Origin: Conchocele bisecta
Lineage: Eukaryota > Mollusca > Bivalvia > Lucinida > Thyasiridae
Direction of reading: 5' to 3'
Length of the DNA: 64,000 nt
Assembly (NCBI GenBank): GCA_029237695.1
Contig: JAQRGA010000402.1
Span: forward strand, 38,513 to 102,512
Made by a program: the position numbers and the translations under genes. Under the pieces are notes generated by a model, which had not been told where the DNA came from, made no database searches, and saw only the letters and a program-made list of their open reading frames with translations. Shown here in pieces: positions 29,041-41,165 of the stretch. The stretch's first letter is position 1. The number at the start of each line of letters is the position of its first letter.

Positions 29041-30300
29041 TTTAATTGGGTAAAATAAAATCACACTACTGTTCACACATCAACAGACAGCAATATTGAA
29101 TAGTTTTCTACTAAATGAAATACCAAGATGTGTTTTCATGGAAAAATATGAAAATATGCTATATTTGTGTATCCAGACAGTGATCTCCGGCAGTTAGCAC
29201 ACTGCGGAGATCAAAGGATTTCGCCGCATCCGTGCAATAAATATGTATTTATTGCACTACCCACTCAAACACACCCGCATCATGTGCTCAGTTCATTCGT
29301 ACAGCAGCTTGCCCAAGCTAGTTTGACAAGGAAAGGAATGCTCCTAATACTGCAGTAATTCGCTTAGGCTACACACGGCTAAAATAGACTACATACACAT
29401 GGGCGGATCATGCGGAGCTATTCCCGTTCCCGTCGCACGCATGCCTTCCCGCCCTCGTTTCGGTTTTGATACACACAAAAGGCAAAACTAGTACGCTATA
29501 ATAGTGATTAATTTGCACATTTAGCAGGGTATCTGCACCCAGTAGCCATATTGATAAGAGTCAGATACACATTGAACTTCAATTAATGTATTAGCAGAAT
29601 CCACGCCCCAATGTTGCAATAAGCGTGAATGCTAGGTACGCCTCTGCTATTGTGATATATTACGACAGAGATGCCACACGTTGCTGTCGAGTAGTTGTAT
29701 TGTGGACATGGGACGACCAGTCAATTTCGCATTATTATGTACACTGGAAAAGAAACTCGCGTGCAAATGTACATATGATATATGTCCGTCGGGTCATCTT
29801 TTTCGGCTACTTTCAATCTGTGTTACTGTCAGGATGACTTTAAACTTCATATACTTTTTTGTCATCCATAATTCCATTATATAAAAAAATGCGGCATTTT
29901 TTATCCCCGTATTTTTCCATGAAAATTTCCGACGATCTCTGTAATGTTAATTATATATATTAATATTCCACATGAAAGTTTGTATGCTTAATATACCGCG
30001 CGCAACTGTTGTGGGGTGTAGTATATTGGAGGCATTTTGTCCGTCCGTGCGTCACTAAAAATTACAGCTCGGTAAATGGCTTATAATTTATGTTTCCTTG
30101 CTTGGGTCTACTTCACTTTTGACACAGGCATTGCTGCAATGGTCCTATACCGTAATGTGAAAAATCCACGTTTTTATTGAACAATATTTGCGGAAACAGT
30201 TACATTTTCAGTAAATAACTTCGAAAGTTTACAACATTTGCATAGCAAATATTATTCCGCATTTGCTGTGAATCTTTGGTGATTCTGGTGTGGCGAGCAC
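29041..30300. other. No gene recognised
   Basis: Contains a small palindrome (tgcaataaatatgtatttat, 29233-29260) and short open frames only. Confidence 0.45.
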
Positions 30301-30309
30301 CCTGTAATC

Positions 30310-30505
30310 ATATCAGGATTATTCTGATTTCAGGGCTGAATATATATTTTCCTTATTGTAAATATTCAGTTCTGATATTGGGACCCCCCTCCCCCCCGTC
30401 ATTTGTAGTTAATATATGGGATTTAGAACTAAACCCATTGACCGGACCTTAAATGACCTTTGCTGTTGATAGTTCGTTAAACCCCAACAAACGAACAAAT
30501 ATAGT
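30310..30505 (-). repeat. SINE-like repeat, minus orientation
   Basis: agggctgaatatatattttc, cagttctgatattgggaccc, aacccattgaccggacctta and gctgttgatagttcgttaaa. Reverse copy of the 6055 family. Confidence 0.65.
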
Positions 30506-30978
30506 GTATTAATCATGGACTGACAGCTAACAATACAGTTTAAATCCTCTCGGGGGTCAAGCAAAATATAGAGATAGATAGATGTCTTGTTTGCTTATTT
30601 ACTATTGTTTGCTGGTAACAGTTAAACAGGTACTCCCTATAGTAGGCTGGCGATCATAGGAGACAGAGTCTTATGGTAAAGAAGAAACTCATTCAGTCAT
30701 CTACAGGATTTACTTTCAGGTTACTAATTACAAGTGCACAACTTAAAAATAATACATTATCGATTCTGTTCGAAAACGGCATTGTGATATGGTGTAGAGT
30801 TTCTGTTATATGGTGTAGACACGGTATATATGTTGACACAAACACGTTATCATAGTCATAGGTATTTTGAGAATGATCGTCGTAAATCTTATTCATTTCT
30901 CCGTCTGTACATACCATGCAGATACATTGCTGATAATGTTCTGTAAGCTGTAACATATTGAATTAAACTGACACTTAC

Positions 30979-31000
30979 TGCTGTCGTCCCGCGACGCCAT
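30979..31000 (-). CDS. Candidate first coding exon
   Basis: Minus strand has acaagATGGCGTCGCGGGAC, then GACAGCA and a perfect donor GTAAGTG. The start context is excellent. It would encode MASRDDS plus one base, a phase compatible with the NUP155 exon at 27420. The conserved N-terminal helix of Nup155 was not found between them, so linking the two is speculative. Confidence 0.3.
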
Positions 31001-33095
31001 CTTGTCAGCATGTATATACCTTGTCTACACCATAGTACGGAAACTCTAAACCATATCACAATACCGATTTATATTATTTCACAAAAAAAATCACATACAT
31101 TTTTTATTTACTTGTACATGTACTGCGAAAATGTCAAATTATACCAAACAAACATATCTCCCCTGTTTATCACAGTTTCTGATAGCTGAGCATGTACAGG
31201 GCGTACTAGCCAATTTGAATCTGCAGGGCCGGTTGACGACTTCGAGCACCGTTGGTGTGAGTAAGTATGCTAGGTGGGTCTGGGGGCATGCCCCCCCCCC
31301 TTAAAAATATCGAAACTAGAAGGTAAATGATGCAATCTGGCACATTTTTTTCCCATTTTCTCGAAAATTTTGCAGGCCCGGGCCTGCAGTGCCTTAATGC
31401 AGCTACGCGCCTGATGTACTTGATATATAACTGAATATAACCATGTTTTTGGGAATGTGATGAAAAAAATAAATATATATATTATTCCATTTACTGTGCC
31501 TTACGAGAAAAAACACATATTAGATTTTAGATAAATATTTGAGACATCATCTGAGACACAGTCACATTAAAGGGTAAACAAAGAAGAAACCAATTCAGCC
31601 CTCCACACGAGTTACTTTGGTGACTTACAGGTGCTTTCTAACAGCAGCTAGCATTGAACTTATAAGTATTTGGATGTATGACACAGTTTTTGTTTAACAT
31701 GTTTTTGCAGAAAATAAATTGATGATTCTGTTACCACAAATTCAGAGACGTTTGTCCAGGCTTCCACGAATTGGCCATAATTTGTTCAAATTTCACAAGC
31801 TCAGTATAATACATTACTGTTTATGTAACAAATTTCTAATGATTGCATCTGAAAAGTTAACAGCGTTCATAAAAACAATTTCCACGCCAAAATCAAATTT
31901 GCAGTACGCTTACTGCTTCGACAAAAAAAATCGCAGGTTCTCCCCTCCTGCGAAATGGACTTGCTTCGAGGCCAGCCGCCTTCACTGAATTCCAGCCAAT
32001 CAGCGCTCAGTTGTCATCTGTTGTCACGAGTAACAACAAAGATTGGAGATATTTGACCGACATCATCTTCTATTTTCACCAAATTCCAGAACTTTACTAA
32101 TGGAATTGATATATAAACACCGACTAATGGAAGCAGGATGCCTATATTTTTCAGAATGGTAAGATTTGTTCCATAAAAGCCGATGTTATTGCCGATATTT
32201 CGATGATGAAATCCAGGAAGCTGTTCGACAATAGGAAAATGTCGAAAACTGCTCAGCGCGTGATATTTTAACATGGGAGACCCCCATTCACTTTATCATT
32301 TCGGGCTATTACTTCATTCTAGGACCGAATTTCGAAAAACAAAAAGATGGCTCATTGCTAAATTTTGCTGAAAAATGATTATATGTATAAAAAAATGGGA
32401 GTTTTAGGGTGTTTAAATAGGTTAAAAATTTGGGCAGGTTAACGTGAAACAGACAAAATCTACAACAACAACAATGACCATATATGCCAAACTGTAACTA
32501 TTACATAGTAGGTGTATGCTTTTTTTGCTGGATGTACAGTAACAAAATAAAAAGAGAGAGCAATCATTGAATCATATACCTTCTAATTAATTTAATACTA
32601 GGAATTTACTGAATATTTGCCTAAAACATAAATAAATGTTGATTTCAGTTTACCCGGCTCCGCACTCTGATTACTTCCGGTTTAGTTAGCGGTATGACTA
32701 AATAGCGCAATGGCCCTATTTCGGCGCAAGTGATATTAATATTGTTATATTTACTTTATTTCGAGTGCTGTGTAACAAAATACATTATATTATGTATATT
32801 CCCATTAATAAAAATAATTTCAAAACGCTAAAGATGAAACAAAGCTAGTTATTCCAAAAAGTATTTATAACATGAAATAGTCACTACCTATGACGGGCGA
32901 CGTTAGTGTATGAAACCACAGACAATGTTGAATATCCCCCACCCACTTGAATTCATGTTCTATACAGATTGAATACAATGGAATTATTTTAGTAGCCCTG
33001 TGTATGAAACTACTAAAAAAGAGATCGAGAAAATAATAGCATCACTGGAAGGACGCACCTGGAGAATTTTTATAGCTGCCACGCTGCACTTAACT
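31001..33095. other. No gene recognised
   Basis: Intergenic or intron-like. A foldback-family fragment lies at about 32400-32460 (tgggcaggttaacgtgaaac). Open frames at 31719-31988 and 32014-32274 show no recognisable domain. Confidence 0.45.
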
Positions 33096-33099
33096 TCAC

Positions 33100-33690
33100 T
33101 GATGTGAGTAGTATGACAACCGCTCATACGCAGTGATTAGGTCGTATTGACAGGATATCAAAAATGTTTCATGGCACCGTGTTTCACGGCACCGTGTTTC
33201 ACGGCACATACACCCTGTGTTGATGGGATAATATAATATTCAAGTCCGTTACCGGATTCCTGACGAATTCCCATTCAGCTATGTGCAGAAGATACTGAAC
33301 AAACGCATTTTCGTCCAGTAACCGGCGAAATGAATTCGCGCCGGTTACGAGACGAAAATTGCGTTTAAGCGATAGATCTAGGTCGCACTGAGTGGCATCT
33401 CGTCCGTAATCGGTGTATATTTCGACGTGAAACAGTTTACGCCAGCGCGGCGTGCAACACCAGTGGACCCGTATTTCGTAAACAACATAAGGCGAACTGC
33501 ACCACGACGTGAAATATGTTACGCCGGCGCGGAGTGCAACACCAGTGGACCCGTATTTCGTAAACAACATAAGGCGAACTGCACCACGACGTGAAATATT
33601 TTACGCCGGCGCGGAGTGCAACACCAGAGGACTCGTATTTCGTAAACGACATAGCAGGCGAACTGCACCACGAATAAACACTCCCAACTG
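33100..33690. repeat. Foldback family with 83-bp triplication
   Basis: 33110-33240 (acaaccgctcatacgcagtg, caccgtgtttcacggcac) and 33240-33420 (cagaagatactgaacaaacg, gccggttacgagacgaaaat) recur at 58985-59300. From 33425 three tandem copies of acgccggcgcggagtgcaac, accagtggacccgtatttcg and aggcgaactgcaccacgac follow at about 83-bp period; the 59 kb copy has one. Confidence 0.75.
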
Positions 33691-34282
33691 TGATTGTTAT
33701 ATTATTCACGCCCGTTACGGAAACTATCAGTTATTGTAGTGTTTATATGAAAACATGTTCTGCGTTCGGCTCGATGTCATGACATCTCGAAGTTTCGGGG
33801 CGCTACTAGAAACAAAATTGCTACCCCGCTCCATACCTCTAGCGAGGGTAGCAATTTAACCCCATCTCTTTCATGTAACGCATGGAATAGTGATTTTTGA
33901 AATCGGTTATCCAGCGTGTTTGATATGTAGCGATATAAAATTGGCAAAGCTGTATCAATACATTATTAATTAAGAACATACACATGCAGAAGTTGATTAT
34001 TTTACTGTGTCAAGGTGTTTATCTGACATTTACATGTATATCTTGTAAATTAGACAGCTTCATTTCGTTGTGTTGAATGTTGAACAACAACTAGAGAAAA
34101 GATGCTTCCATGGTAAAATGATTCCCCTGTTCTATTATTTTTGGCAATTTACTAGTTCTACATAACATATCGGAGGCAAATTATTGTAGCTAGGGCGCTA
34201 CCAGCTTCGTGAAACATCCTAACGTCGGTTTAGCCATGCTAATATACATCAGGGCCAGTTTGGACTTTAACCGTCCGTTAAG

Positions 34283-34715
34283 CCAACATAGGTTTTTACC
34301 ATGCATTTAAACAGTGGTGTTAAGATAACAGAGGGTTTTAGCAAGCATTTCACAGTCCGTTACGCACACATAGTTTTTTTTGTGCAAGCATTTAACAGTC
34401 CGTTAAGGTAACAACTGTTTTGAGGAAGTAGTTTACAGTCCGTCATTTAACAGTCCGTTAAGGTAACAATGTTTTGAGCAAGTAGTTTACAGTCCGTCAT
34501 TTAACAGTCCGTTAAGGTAACACATATTTTGAGCAAGTTGTTTACAGTCCGTCAAGCTAACATATGTTTGACTAAGCATTTAACAGTCCGTTAAGTTATC
34601 AGAGGTTTTAGCAAGTTTTTAACAGTTATTGAAGCTAACAGAGGCTTTTAACAAGTATTTAAAAGTTATTGAAGCTAACAGAGGCTTTTAACAAGTATTT
34701 AACAGTCAATTAAGG
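34283..34715. repeat. Tandem repeat, CATTTAACAGTCCGTTAAGG type
   Basis: Eight or more irregular units of about 45-60 bp carrying ttaacagtccgttaaggtaa and gttttgagcaagtagtttac. The matching place in copy B (62297-62345) has one or two units. Confidence 0.8.
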
Positions 34716-34931
34716 TACATGTACCCTTCTTGTGGCTCCATGTAAAGTCAATGGAAATTTAAATTTAACCCTACCCTATAATAAAACAATATCGACCGAC
34801 ATAAATAAACCATGAATTGATCTGTAAGCTCTTTATGCAGATACTGCTACCAATAAAAATGCACACATATCTGTAATATGCAAATAATTGATCAAGTTTG
34901 CTGTAGGTCATGGAAATTTACATCTATATAC

Positions 34932-35174
34932 AGGGGGCGTTTCACTAACCTTCGTACGGACTAAAATGTTCGTAAGTGCAAAATTATGATAGTCTGTAAA
35001 TTTCACATTAACAACGTTTTTCTTGTAAGCAATCGTTGGATTTACATTTATTGAGCATAGGCTACATATGCAGCCTATGCGCAATACATGTAAATCCATC
35101 AATTGAAATTTCCAGACGATCCTAAATTTGCACTTACGAACATTTAGTCGTACGAAGTTTAGTGAAACTGCCCC
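34932..35174. mobile_element. MITE, GGGGCCCGTTTCACTAAAC family
   Basis: gggggcgtttcactaacctt to agtttagtgaaactgcccc, inner palindrome gcataggctacatatgcagc. Present in both segmental duplicates. Confidence 0.85.
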
Positions 35175-35604
35175 TAGGTGTGTAGAAGCTAAATTATACA
35201 TGTAAAACACAAACATGTGCTTCTTATTGTTTAACTATCGCACATGCTGTGATTTCTCTGCTGGCAGCATCTGCATAAAGACTTATTGGACACATATATA
35301 TAATTTATTGGTGCAAGTAGTTGTCGTATTACGAGTAGGTATTTTTTATTAGATTTCCATATACTGCATAGGGGGCCACAAGAAGGGCACAGCCACTATA
35401 GCCTAATAGTGTACGGGTAGATGGTGTAACGTTTTTAAAATGAGCCATTTATTGGGTCCTATGTCCGAGTCTTCCACCTGTGGGCACAGCAACCTTAAGC
35501 CAACAGTGGTGTTGGGCAAGTATTTAACAATCCGTTAAGTTAAACAAAGGAACGTGACGTCAAACAGACAAATCCCAGCAATTCAAGCGCCGAAAAATAC
35601 TCAC

Positions 35605-35727
35605 CTTGTCCCGAATCTCATCCGTCAGTTCCGTGACGACAGACGAACACAGTTTCGGGTTGTACGTCAGTCCCGCCAAATCCTCCTCCAGAACGGATTT
35701 CGTGATTCGCTCCACGGCAGCCGAGAA
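35605..35727 (-). pseudogene. Tctex1-family exon fragment with intact splice donor
   Basis: Reads FSAAVERITKSVLEEDLAGL, TYNPKLCSSVVTELTDEIRD and K, then a perfect donor GACAAG|GTGAGT. It equals the end of the exon at 63414 but its 5' part is replaced by unrelated sequence at 35728. No downstream Tctex1 exon exists at lower coordinates in the window. Its residues (CSSVVTELTDE) are nearer the family consensus than those of the 63.4 kb copy. Confidence 0.85.
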
Positions 35728-35845
35728 TGTTTTATTCAAACTGTCATCGTGTTGTGTTTTGTAGTTTTATAATTAATTGTCGTAATTACATGCTATATGG
35801 AGTCTAGATGTATCTCCCAGTACTTAAGAATACATAGAGAGACTA

Positions 35846-36374
35846 CTGTCTGTTTCACGAAACCTGCTCAAACTTTACGACTATGTATACAATGCAAAAA
35901 CAATGTATATTTGTTCGATAATATAAAGTTTTTCAATATGTAATGAACCTTCTTTTTATTTCGTGAAATTTGGTCCAATATTGATTTTATTGCGAAAAAA
36001 AAGTGTCCCCATGTTAAATCCCCGTAGACATCTTCACAGAGTGAAGATGTCTATGGGGATTTAACATGGGGACACTTTTTTTCCTAATTTCAAAAATAGT
36101 GGACCGATTTTCAAAATTGAACTTTTGTTTTCTCAGTTATATCATTTCCAAACTATCTAGCCAGGTTTCGGAGTCAATTTCCAAATTTTCGATTTTTTAC
36201 TTCTCCCAGAGCTCCTCCACCTCCTTTTTCCCCATGTTAAATTCCCATAGATAAATTTATCGTAATATAATCAATATAAATTTTAATAAAACTTAATATT
36301 ATCGAAAAAAAAAATTGTTTTTGCGCTGTTTATATGGCCGTAGAATTTGGGCAGGTTTCGTAAAACAGACAGTA
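35846..36374. mobile_element. Large foldback element, second copy
   Basis: Arms ctgtctgtttcacgaaacct and tttcgtaaaacagacagtag, with the hairpin ccccgtagacatcttcac / gtgaagatgtctatgggg at 36016-36075 close to the left arm. In the copy at 8111-8677 it is close to the right arm, so the two lie in opposite orientation. Confidence 0.8.
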
Positions 36375-36375
36375 G

Positions 36376-37370
36376 TGTTAACTGTGCGTACACTGATGAT
36401 GTGGTAACGGTCTATTCATAACATGATGATCTACTGTTTCTTTCGCGTGAAATTGCCCACATTTTTCTGTCATTTAAACATTGTAAATCAATATGTTGAC
36501 CACTATTAATTTTTAGCCAAATTTTAGAATGAAACTATGTTTTATTTCGCGAAATGTGGTAAATATTCATTGTATTACAAAAACAAAAGTTTCCCAATGA
36601 CATTTAAAACAAATGGTTTCCCAACTCCTTCAGTAGTCGCATTAATTTTCAAAAACTAGAAAAGAAGTATTTATTTGACCGTTATTTCAAGTTCGACGTA
36701 TAATACAGTACGTTTTTTATACATATATAATATTTGTGTAACATTTTAGTGTACTAAGTTTAGTGAAAATAAACCGGGCCCCTGATACGTGTACCATACA
36801 AATGGAACACGGCTACTGATGTCTAGGAAAATGCAAACACACCGTATGTATTAATATCTCCCACAAGTCCGTGGTATCAAAGCGCCCATTATTGCCATCT
36901 TGAACACCCTGCTCAGCCTGCTAAATGTTCCTGATGGAAGCTTTTTACCGGCACCCAGGCTACATCCATGTCATATGAATGCGATATAGAAAGCCTGTGA
37001 CAAGTTAGCGCTGGAAAATACACACAGCTTTTATGCAATGATAAAAGGAGGAAATTCTAAGGGCACCGGCTTTCAAAAGCTATCCATGGATAGGAGGAAA
37101 TAGACGCGTACAAAACAGAGAGACGATGTGATGAGGTTATGAGAAAATAGGGCTTACGCTACACGTGGGAACAGTAGAGGAAAATGGCGAATGTATGCAA
37201 AAATGACGTCTAAATTACATGAACGCTAAAGCCCATCTGCGATGTTTGAGCCCGTATGTATTTGGGGTTCTTCATTGTGCGTAATGCGTTGTTTACTGAG
37301 CAGGTTCTTAAAATGTTTGATGTTGTTAGTCAAATATTCATACGCAGTTACTCATTTGTGTATGGGAACA
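36376..37370. other. No gene recognised
   Basis: AT-rich, with a worn repeat of the large-foldback type around 36440-36600 (ttctttcgcgtgaaattgcc). No supported exon. Confidence 0.45.
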
Positions 37371-37399
37371 GTGAAATGGGGTTTATGACATTTGTGACC

Positions 37400-37715
37400 A
37401 GTGTAGTCGCGGATCAGACTGAGCAGTCTGATCCGCGACTACACTCTTGCTCATTAAGACAGTGAAACAGCCGAGATACTCTAACAAACACTATAGATCG
37501 TAATCAGTTTGCAGGAGCGATCTAGCAGAGCTAGAGCGAGACTGGTCATATATACCATAAGGCTACTGTATTTTGATATCAACGTAAAAAGTTGAGGCTA
37601 GGAACCGCTAGGAATTCCGAGGCTCGCCGACGAATTCCTACCGTTTCCGAGCCGTTTCTGAGCCGTGTCTGATAAACTTCATATCAGCATACACTAGCTT
37701 GGTATTCTATTTACC
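37400..37715. repeat. Perfect hairpin and foldback repeat
   Basis: 37402-37447 is gtgtagtcgcggatcagact / agtctgatccgcgactacac with a tiny loop, within a GACTGGAGAAATGGGG-family relic. 37560-37715 is the GGAATTCC/GGAAACGG foldback (attttgatatcaacg, gctaggaattccgaggctcg, ctagcttggtattctattta). Confidence 0.75.
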
Positions 37716-37934
37716 AGAAAAGTTTTGTGCCACAGGATGAGCAAATGTGACATGATTGTCGTTGAAAACAAAGCGGACTCGTTTACCTTAGCGTCATTAC
37801 TCTGACGTCATATGGGTAACGTCATGTGATGTGTGTTTACCAACTAAACGTCAGCGAAAGTAGTTTTGAAGCCGTTGTTACCCGAATGTACGTATCTAGT
37901 TAATGCAGGAGACGACATGACATAGATGATATTC

Positions 37935-38105
37935 TATCGTACATTTTGAATAGTGGGAAATAATACACGAGTGTGTGTCGGCTTCCGCGTAAGCAACGAG
38001 TGAGCGTAGCGAACGAGTGGCTTCCACGGACGCCGACGGACACGAGTGTATTAGTTCCGCTATTCAAACATGTACGATGGATTATCCTATTTATTACACT
38101 TCCAC
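37935..38105. repeat. Foldback repeat with GAGCGTAGCGAACGAG core
   Basis: ctatcgtacattttgaatag / tattcaaacatgtacgatgg and acacgagtgtgtgtcggctt / gccgacggacacgagtgtat are inverted around gagtgagcgtagcgaacgag. A typical invertebrate foldback MITE layout. Confidence 0.7.
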
Positions 38106-39165
38106 GGCTGATATATATGCACATTTAGTCTATTTTTGAGATTATAATCAATGAATTGTGATGTGCGCATGAATAGTTATACAATGACGTGTTTTCCCGC
38201 GTTTTGACGTTACGTTGTGTCACGTCAAATGTGACGTCATGTAAATTTTTTGAAATCACAAATTACGCAGCTGTTTCTATTAGCTAGATACATTTGAGTG
38301 CATGTTTGGAATGTGTTCAATCACATTAACATTCTAGATTAGTAGACACCCTTTTCAAATTTTCAAATAACTTTAGTTTGACTGTAATCAAAATTAAACA
38401 TTTTGTATGGTAGCTCGTGGTTTCCAAGAAAACGGGCGCGCAATTACGGGTGTTCTCCGCACGGTGTATTATTTGTAAGGAGTTGATTACGGGTTTTCTC
38501 TCACAGCGAAACCCATGCAAGAGTGTAATCAAATATTGCAATTAGTCAACGTGTACTTGAATGAAGCGAATTGATAGTATGAGCCTGAGCTGTGCTACAG
38601 CTCAGGCTCAGCCAATCAAACTGCTTGACAGCGAGTTGAGATTGCCACTAGATGTTCAGATTGCGATTAAATTGTCTGTCGTGACGCACAGGACGGGAAT
38701 AAATGTAGTTTGATCAAATGTTCGATTGAAACAATGTATTTCTATGCAAAATGTTTCTTTACGGCCGGGACGACGTAAAAGTCTATTTTGAACCCGAGTT
38801 ACTCCGTTATATAGCAGTGTTGGAAATGTGTCCGATCTTTTTACGACCTAGCAATAATGCTAATGTTGTTAAAACAAAACAATCGATAGCTGGAAAACGC
38901 GTTGACATAGCGCATCGGGGAATATATCGTTGCGGAGTACGAGCATTGTCCCAACTTCTGCAATAGGTGACAATGATATAACTCGGTTGACGTTTCGTGA
39001 GAGTCCGTTGTCTCGAGGCCGTCCGGGTTCGGCCTATTAAAAACTTCTGAACTTTCCATATGGAGTCTATATGGAGGGAGTAAAAATATGTTTAACTTCT
39101 TTTTTTTAATTTATTGATGCTTTTAGGCATATTTAATGTATTTATAGACCTCGGTCCGTTACTTC
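38106..39165. other. No gene recognised; small hairpin
   Basis: A hairpin (gagcctgagctgt / acagctcaggctc) lies at 38580-38610. The 71-codon plus frame at 38751-38966 is not recognised. Confidence 0.45.
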
Positions 39166-39170
39166 AACCT

Positions 39171-39360
39171 GTGGTCACAGCCACATATTATTCCACGGGT
39201 AAAACATTATTCTACGGGTAATCCACATAGAAGCATTGCGCGTGTTTCCTTGATGAAATGGCGTACAGTGCAGATCCTGATCAGACTGTGCGGATCTGGA
39301 TCTACACAGGTTGCAAAACACATAAGCCACATTTCTCCAGTCACAGCCACATATCGCCAC
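39171..39360. repeat. Foldback repeat (GACTGGAGAAATGGGG family)
   Basis: gtggtcacagccacatatta to atttctccagtcacagccac with gatctggatctacacagg. Confidence 0.7.
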
Positions 39361-39574
39361 CCTCACGATTGGTACCTCACGATTAACACATCCAGTATGC
39401 GAGATGAGCGACATCCACGTATATATATACGTAATTATGATCACTTCATAACCACTCCTGTAATTTTATCTGAAACAAACAAAAACATAGTTCACGTTAA
39501 TTTTGTCCACTGCAAAATACAATACAATGAAACCACTCTAAAGTGGAACCACTCTGAAGTCCCCATGGTGTCCG

Positions 39575-41060
39575 ATTTAGAGATGGTCCACTGTAATTCA
39601 GACATATGTGGATGTGACTGGAGAAACGGGGCTTACGGGTTTTGCGACCAGTGTAGATCCAGATCAGCCTGTGCATCCGCACAGTCTGACCAGGATCTGC
39701 ACTGTTCACCATTCCATCAATGAAACAGTTTTATGTACATATATGCATTTATTAAACCAGTGTATATGCAAAGCTCACCGTTAGAATGCGAGAAACGAAA
39801 TTTGTTGTCTGCTGTTATTTCGTCATTTCTCTCTCATTAAAACATGGTTTGTCAGTACTTAAGAATCATTTCCATTGAAATGCTGTCACACTATATTTAT
39901 ATAGATAACAATGGAAAATGAAAAAAAATAAGCAGACGACAAAATTTAATTCGGTATTTTATGGGTTAAATGCAATCAGTGGAAGATTAACATTATACAG
40001 TGGAACCTCTCTAAACCGGACACCCCGGGAACATCCCTTATACAGTGGAACATCCCAGGGTGTCCGGCTTAGAGCGGCTCCACTGTGAAACACGTATATA
40101 CCTACTTCAAGACACGCGCTGGTGCTTTGCGATCATGAACATACATTATCATCGCAGAATGTTTTAAAATATATAAAAATTAAGCACATCTAACTTGTCT
40201 CTGTGTTCGGTTTAAAGAAGTTCTACTGTCACAATACAAGCCACCCTGAAGTACATCCGTCTGGTATAAGTAGATTTCCTGTTCTGAATAGAGTCTGTCC
40301 GTGAACGTCTTCCTTTCAAACTAGGGCCAGAACATATATATCCCCTTTATAACGCATAGAATACACAGAAGCTCAACAAATGCTTGTGAACTGATCCTGT
40401 GTTTTGTCAGGTTTGGGTTTATTGTACATGTATTTTAATTCGAATTCTGTGAGGTCCCTAGGGTGTCCGGTTTAGAGATGGTCCACTGTAATTCAGCCAT
40501 ATCTGGCTGTGACTGGAGAAATGGGGATTACGGGTTTTGCGACCAGTGTAGATCCAGATCAGCCTGTGCATTCGCACAGTCTAATCAAGATCTGCACTGT
40601 TCGCAATTCCATCAATGAAACATTCGGCACAACACTGCATTTATTAAAACAGTATATATGCAAAGCAAACTCTTAGAATGCGGGAAACGAATATTGTCGT
40701 CTGCTGTTATTTCATCATTTGTAGTTCTCTCTCATTAAAAGTAGACATTAAAATACGGTTTGTCATTTCCATCGGAAAGTCACACTATGTTTATTTTCAT
40801 AAAAATGGAAAATAAAAAATAAATAAGCAGACGACAAAATTTAATTTAATTCAGAATTGAATCAGTTGAAGGCTAACCTTATAACCGGGTATGGAAGGTG
40901 TTCCAGACAATTTCCACCCTTAAATATAAGCCGAACGAACGAACGAACTTATAACAATATAACCATCCGTCTGGTATAAGTAGATTTCCTGTTCTGAATA
41001 GAGTCTGTCCGTGAACGTCTTCCTTTCAAACTAGGGCCGGAACATATATATCCTCTTTAG
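39575..41060. repeat. Tandem duplication of a composite repeat block, about 0.9 kb period
   Basis: Unit 1 (39575-40345) and unit 2 (about 40465-41060) share, in order: ttagagatggtccactgtaa, gactggagaaa..ggg, gatccagatcagcctgtgca, tatgcaaagc.., the GTCGTCTGCTG MITE, and gtataagtagatttcctgtt .. aacgtcttcctttcaaacta. Unit 1 also carries a pogo-like MITE (39996-40086) that unit 2 lacks at that place. Confidence 0.8.
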
Positions 41061-41093
41061 AATGTGCCATGAAGTGCTCACATGTCTTATTTA

Positions 41094-41164
41094 CAGTGGA
41101 ACATCTCCAAACCGGACACCCGGGGGACCTCCCAGGGTGTCCGGTTTAGAGAGGTTCCACTGTA
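41094..41164. mobile_element. pogo/Tigger-like MITE, short perfect copy
   Basis: tacagtggaacatctccaaa / agagaggttccactgta around ggacacccgggggacc; flanked by TA as expected for this superfamily. Confidence 0.75.
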
Positions 41165-41165
41165 C

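Larger units (their letters stand above)
33700..35727. repeat. Segmental duplication, copy A
   Basis: Begins tattattcacgcccgttacg and ends inside a Tctex1 exon fragment. Matches 61711-63534 base by base over long stretches (gttcggctcgatgtcatgac, acatcagggccagtttgg, ttattgggtcctatgtccga). Differences: a tandem-repeat expansion at 34283-34715 here and a MITE half-duplication in copy B. Confidence 0.9.

Noticed and set aside
33199..33709. Minus-strand frames of 123 and 90 codons, also present at 59084-59455
   Set aside because: They come from the foldback/83-bp repeat block; frames are not kept between the two genomic copies in a way that suggests selection.
39250..39723. 157-codon plus-strand frame
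   Set aside because: It is composed of two foldback repeat copies and the spacer between them; the Cys-rich end is repeated repeat-derived sequence also found at 40501.
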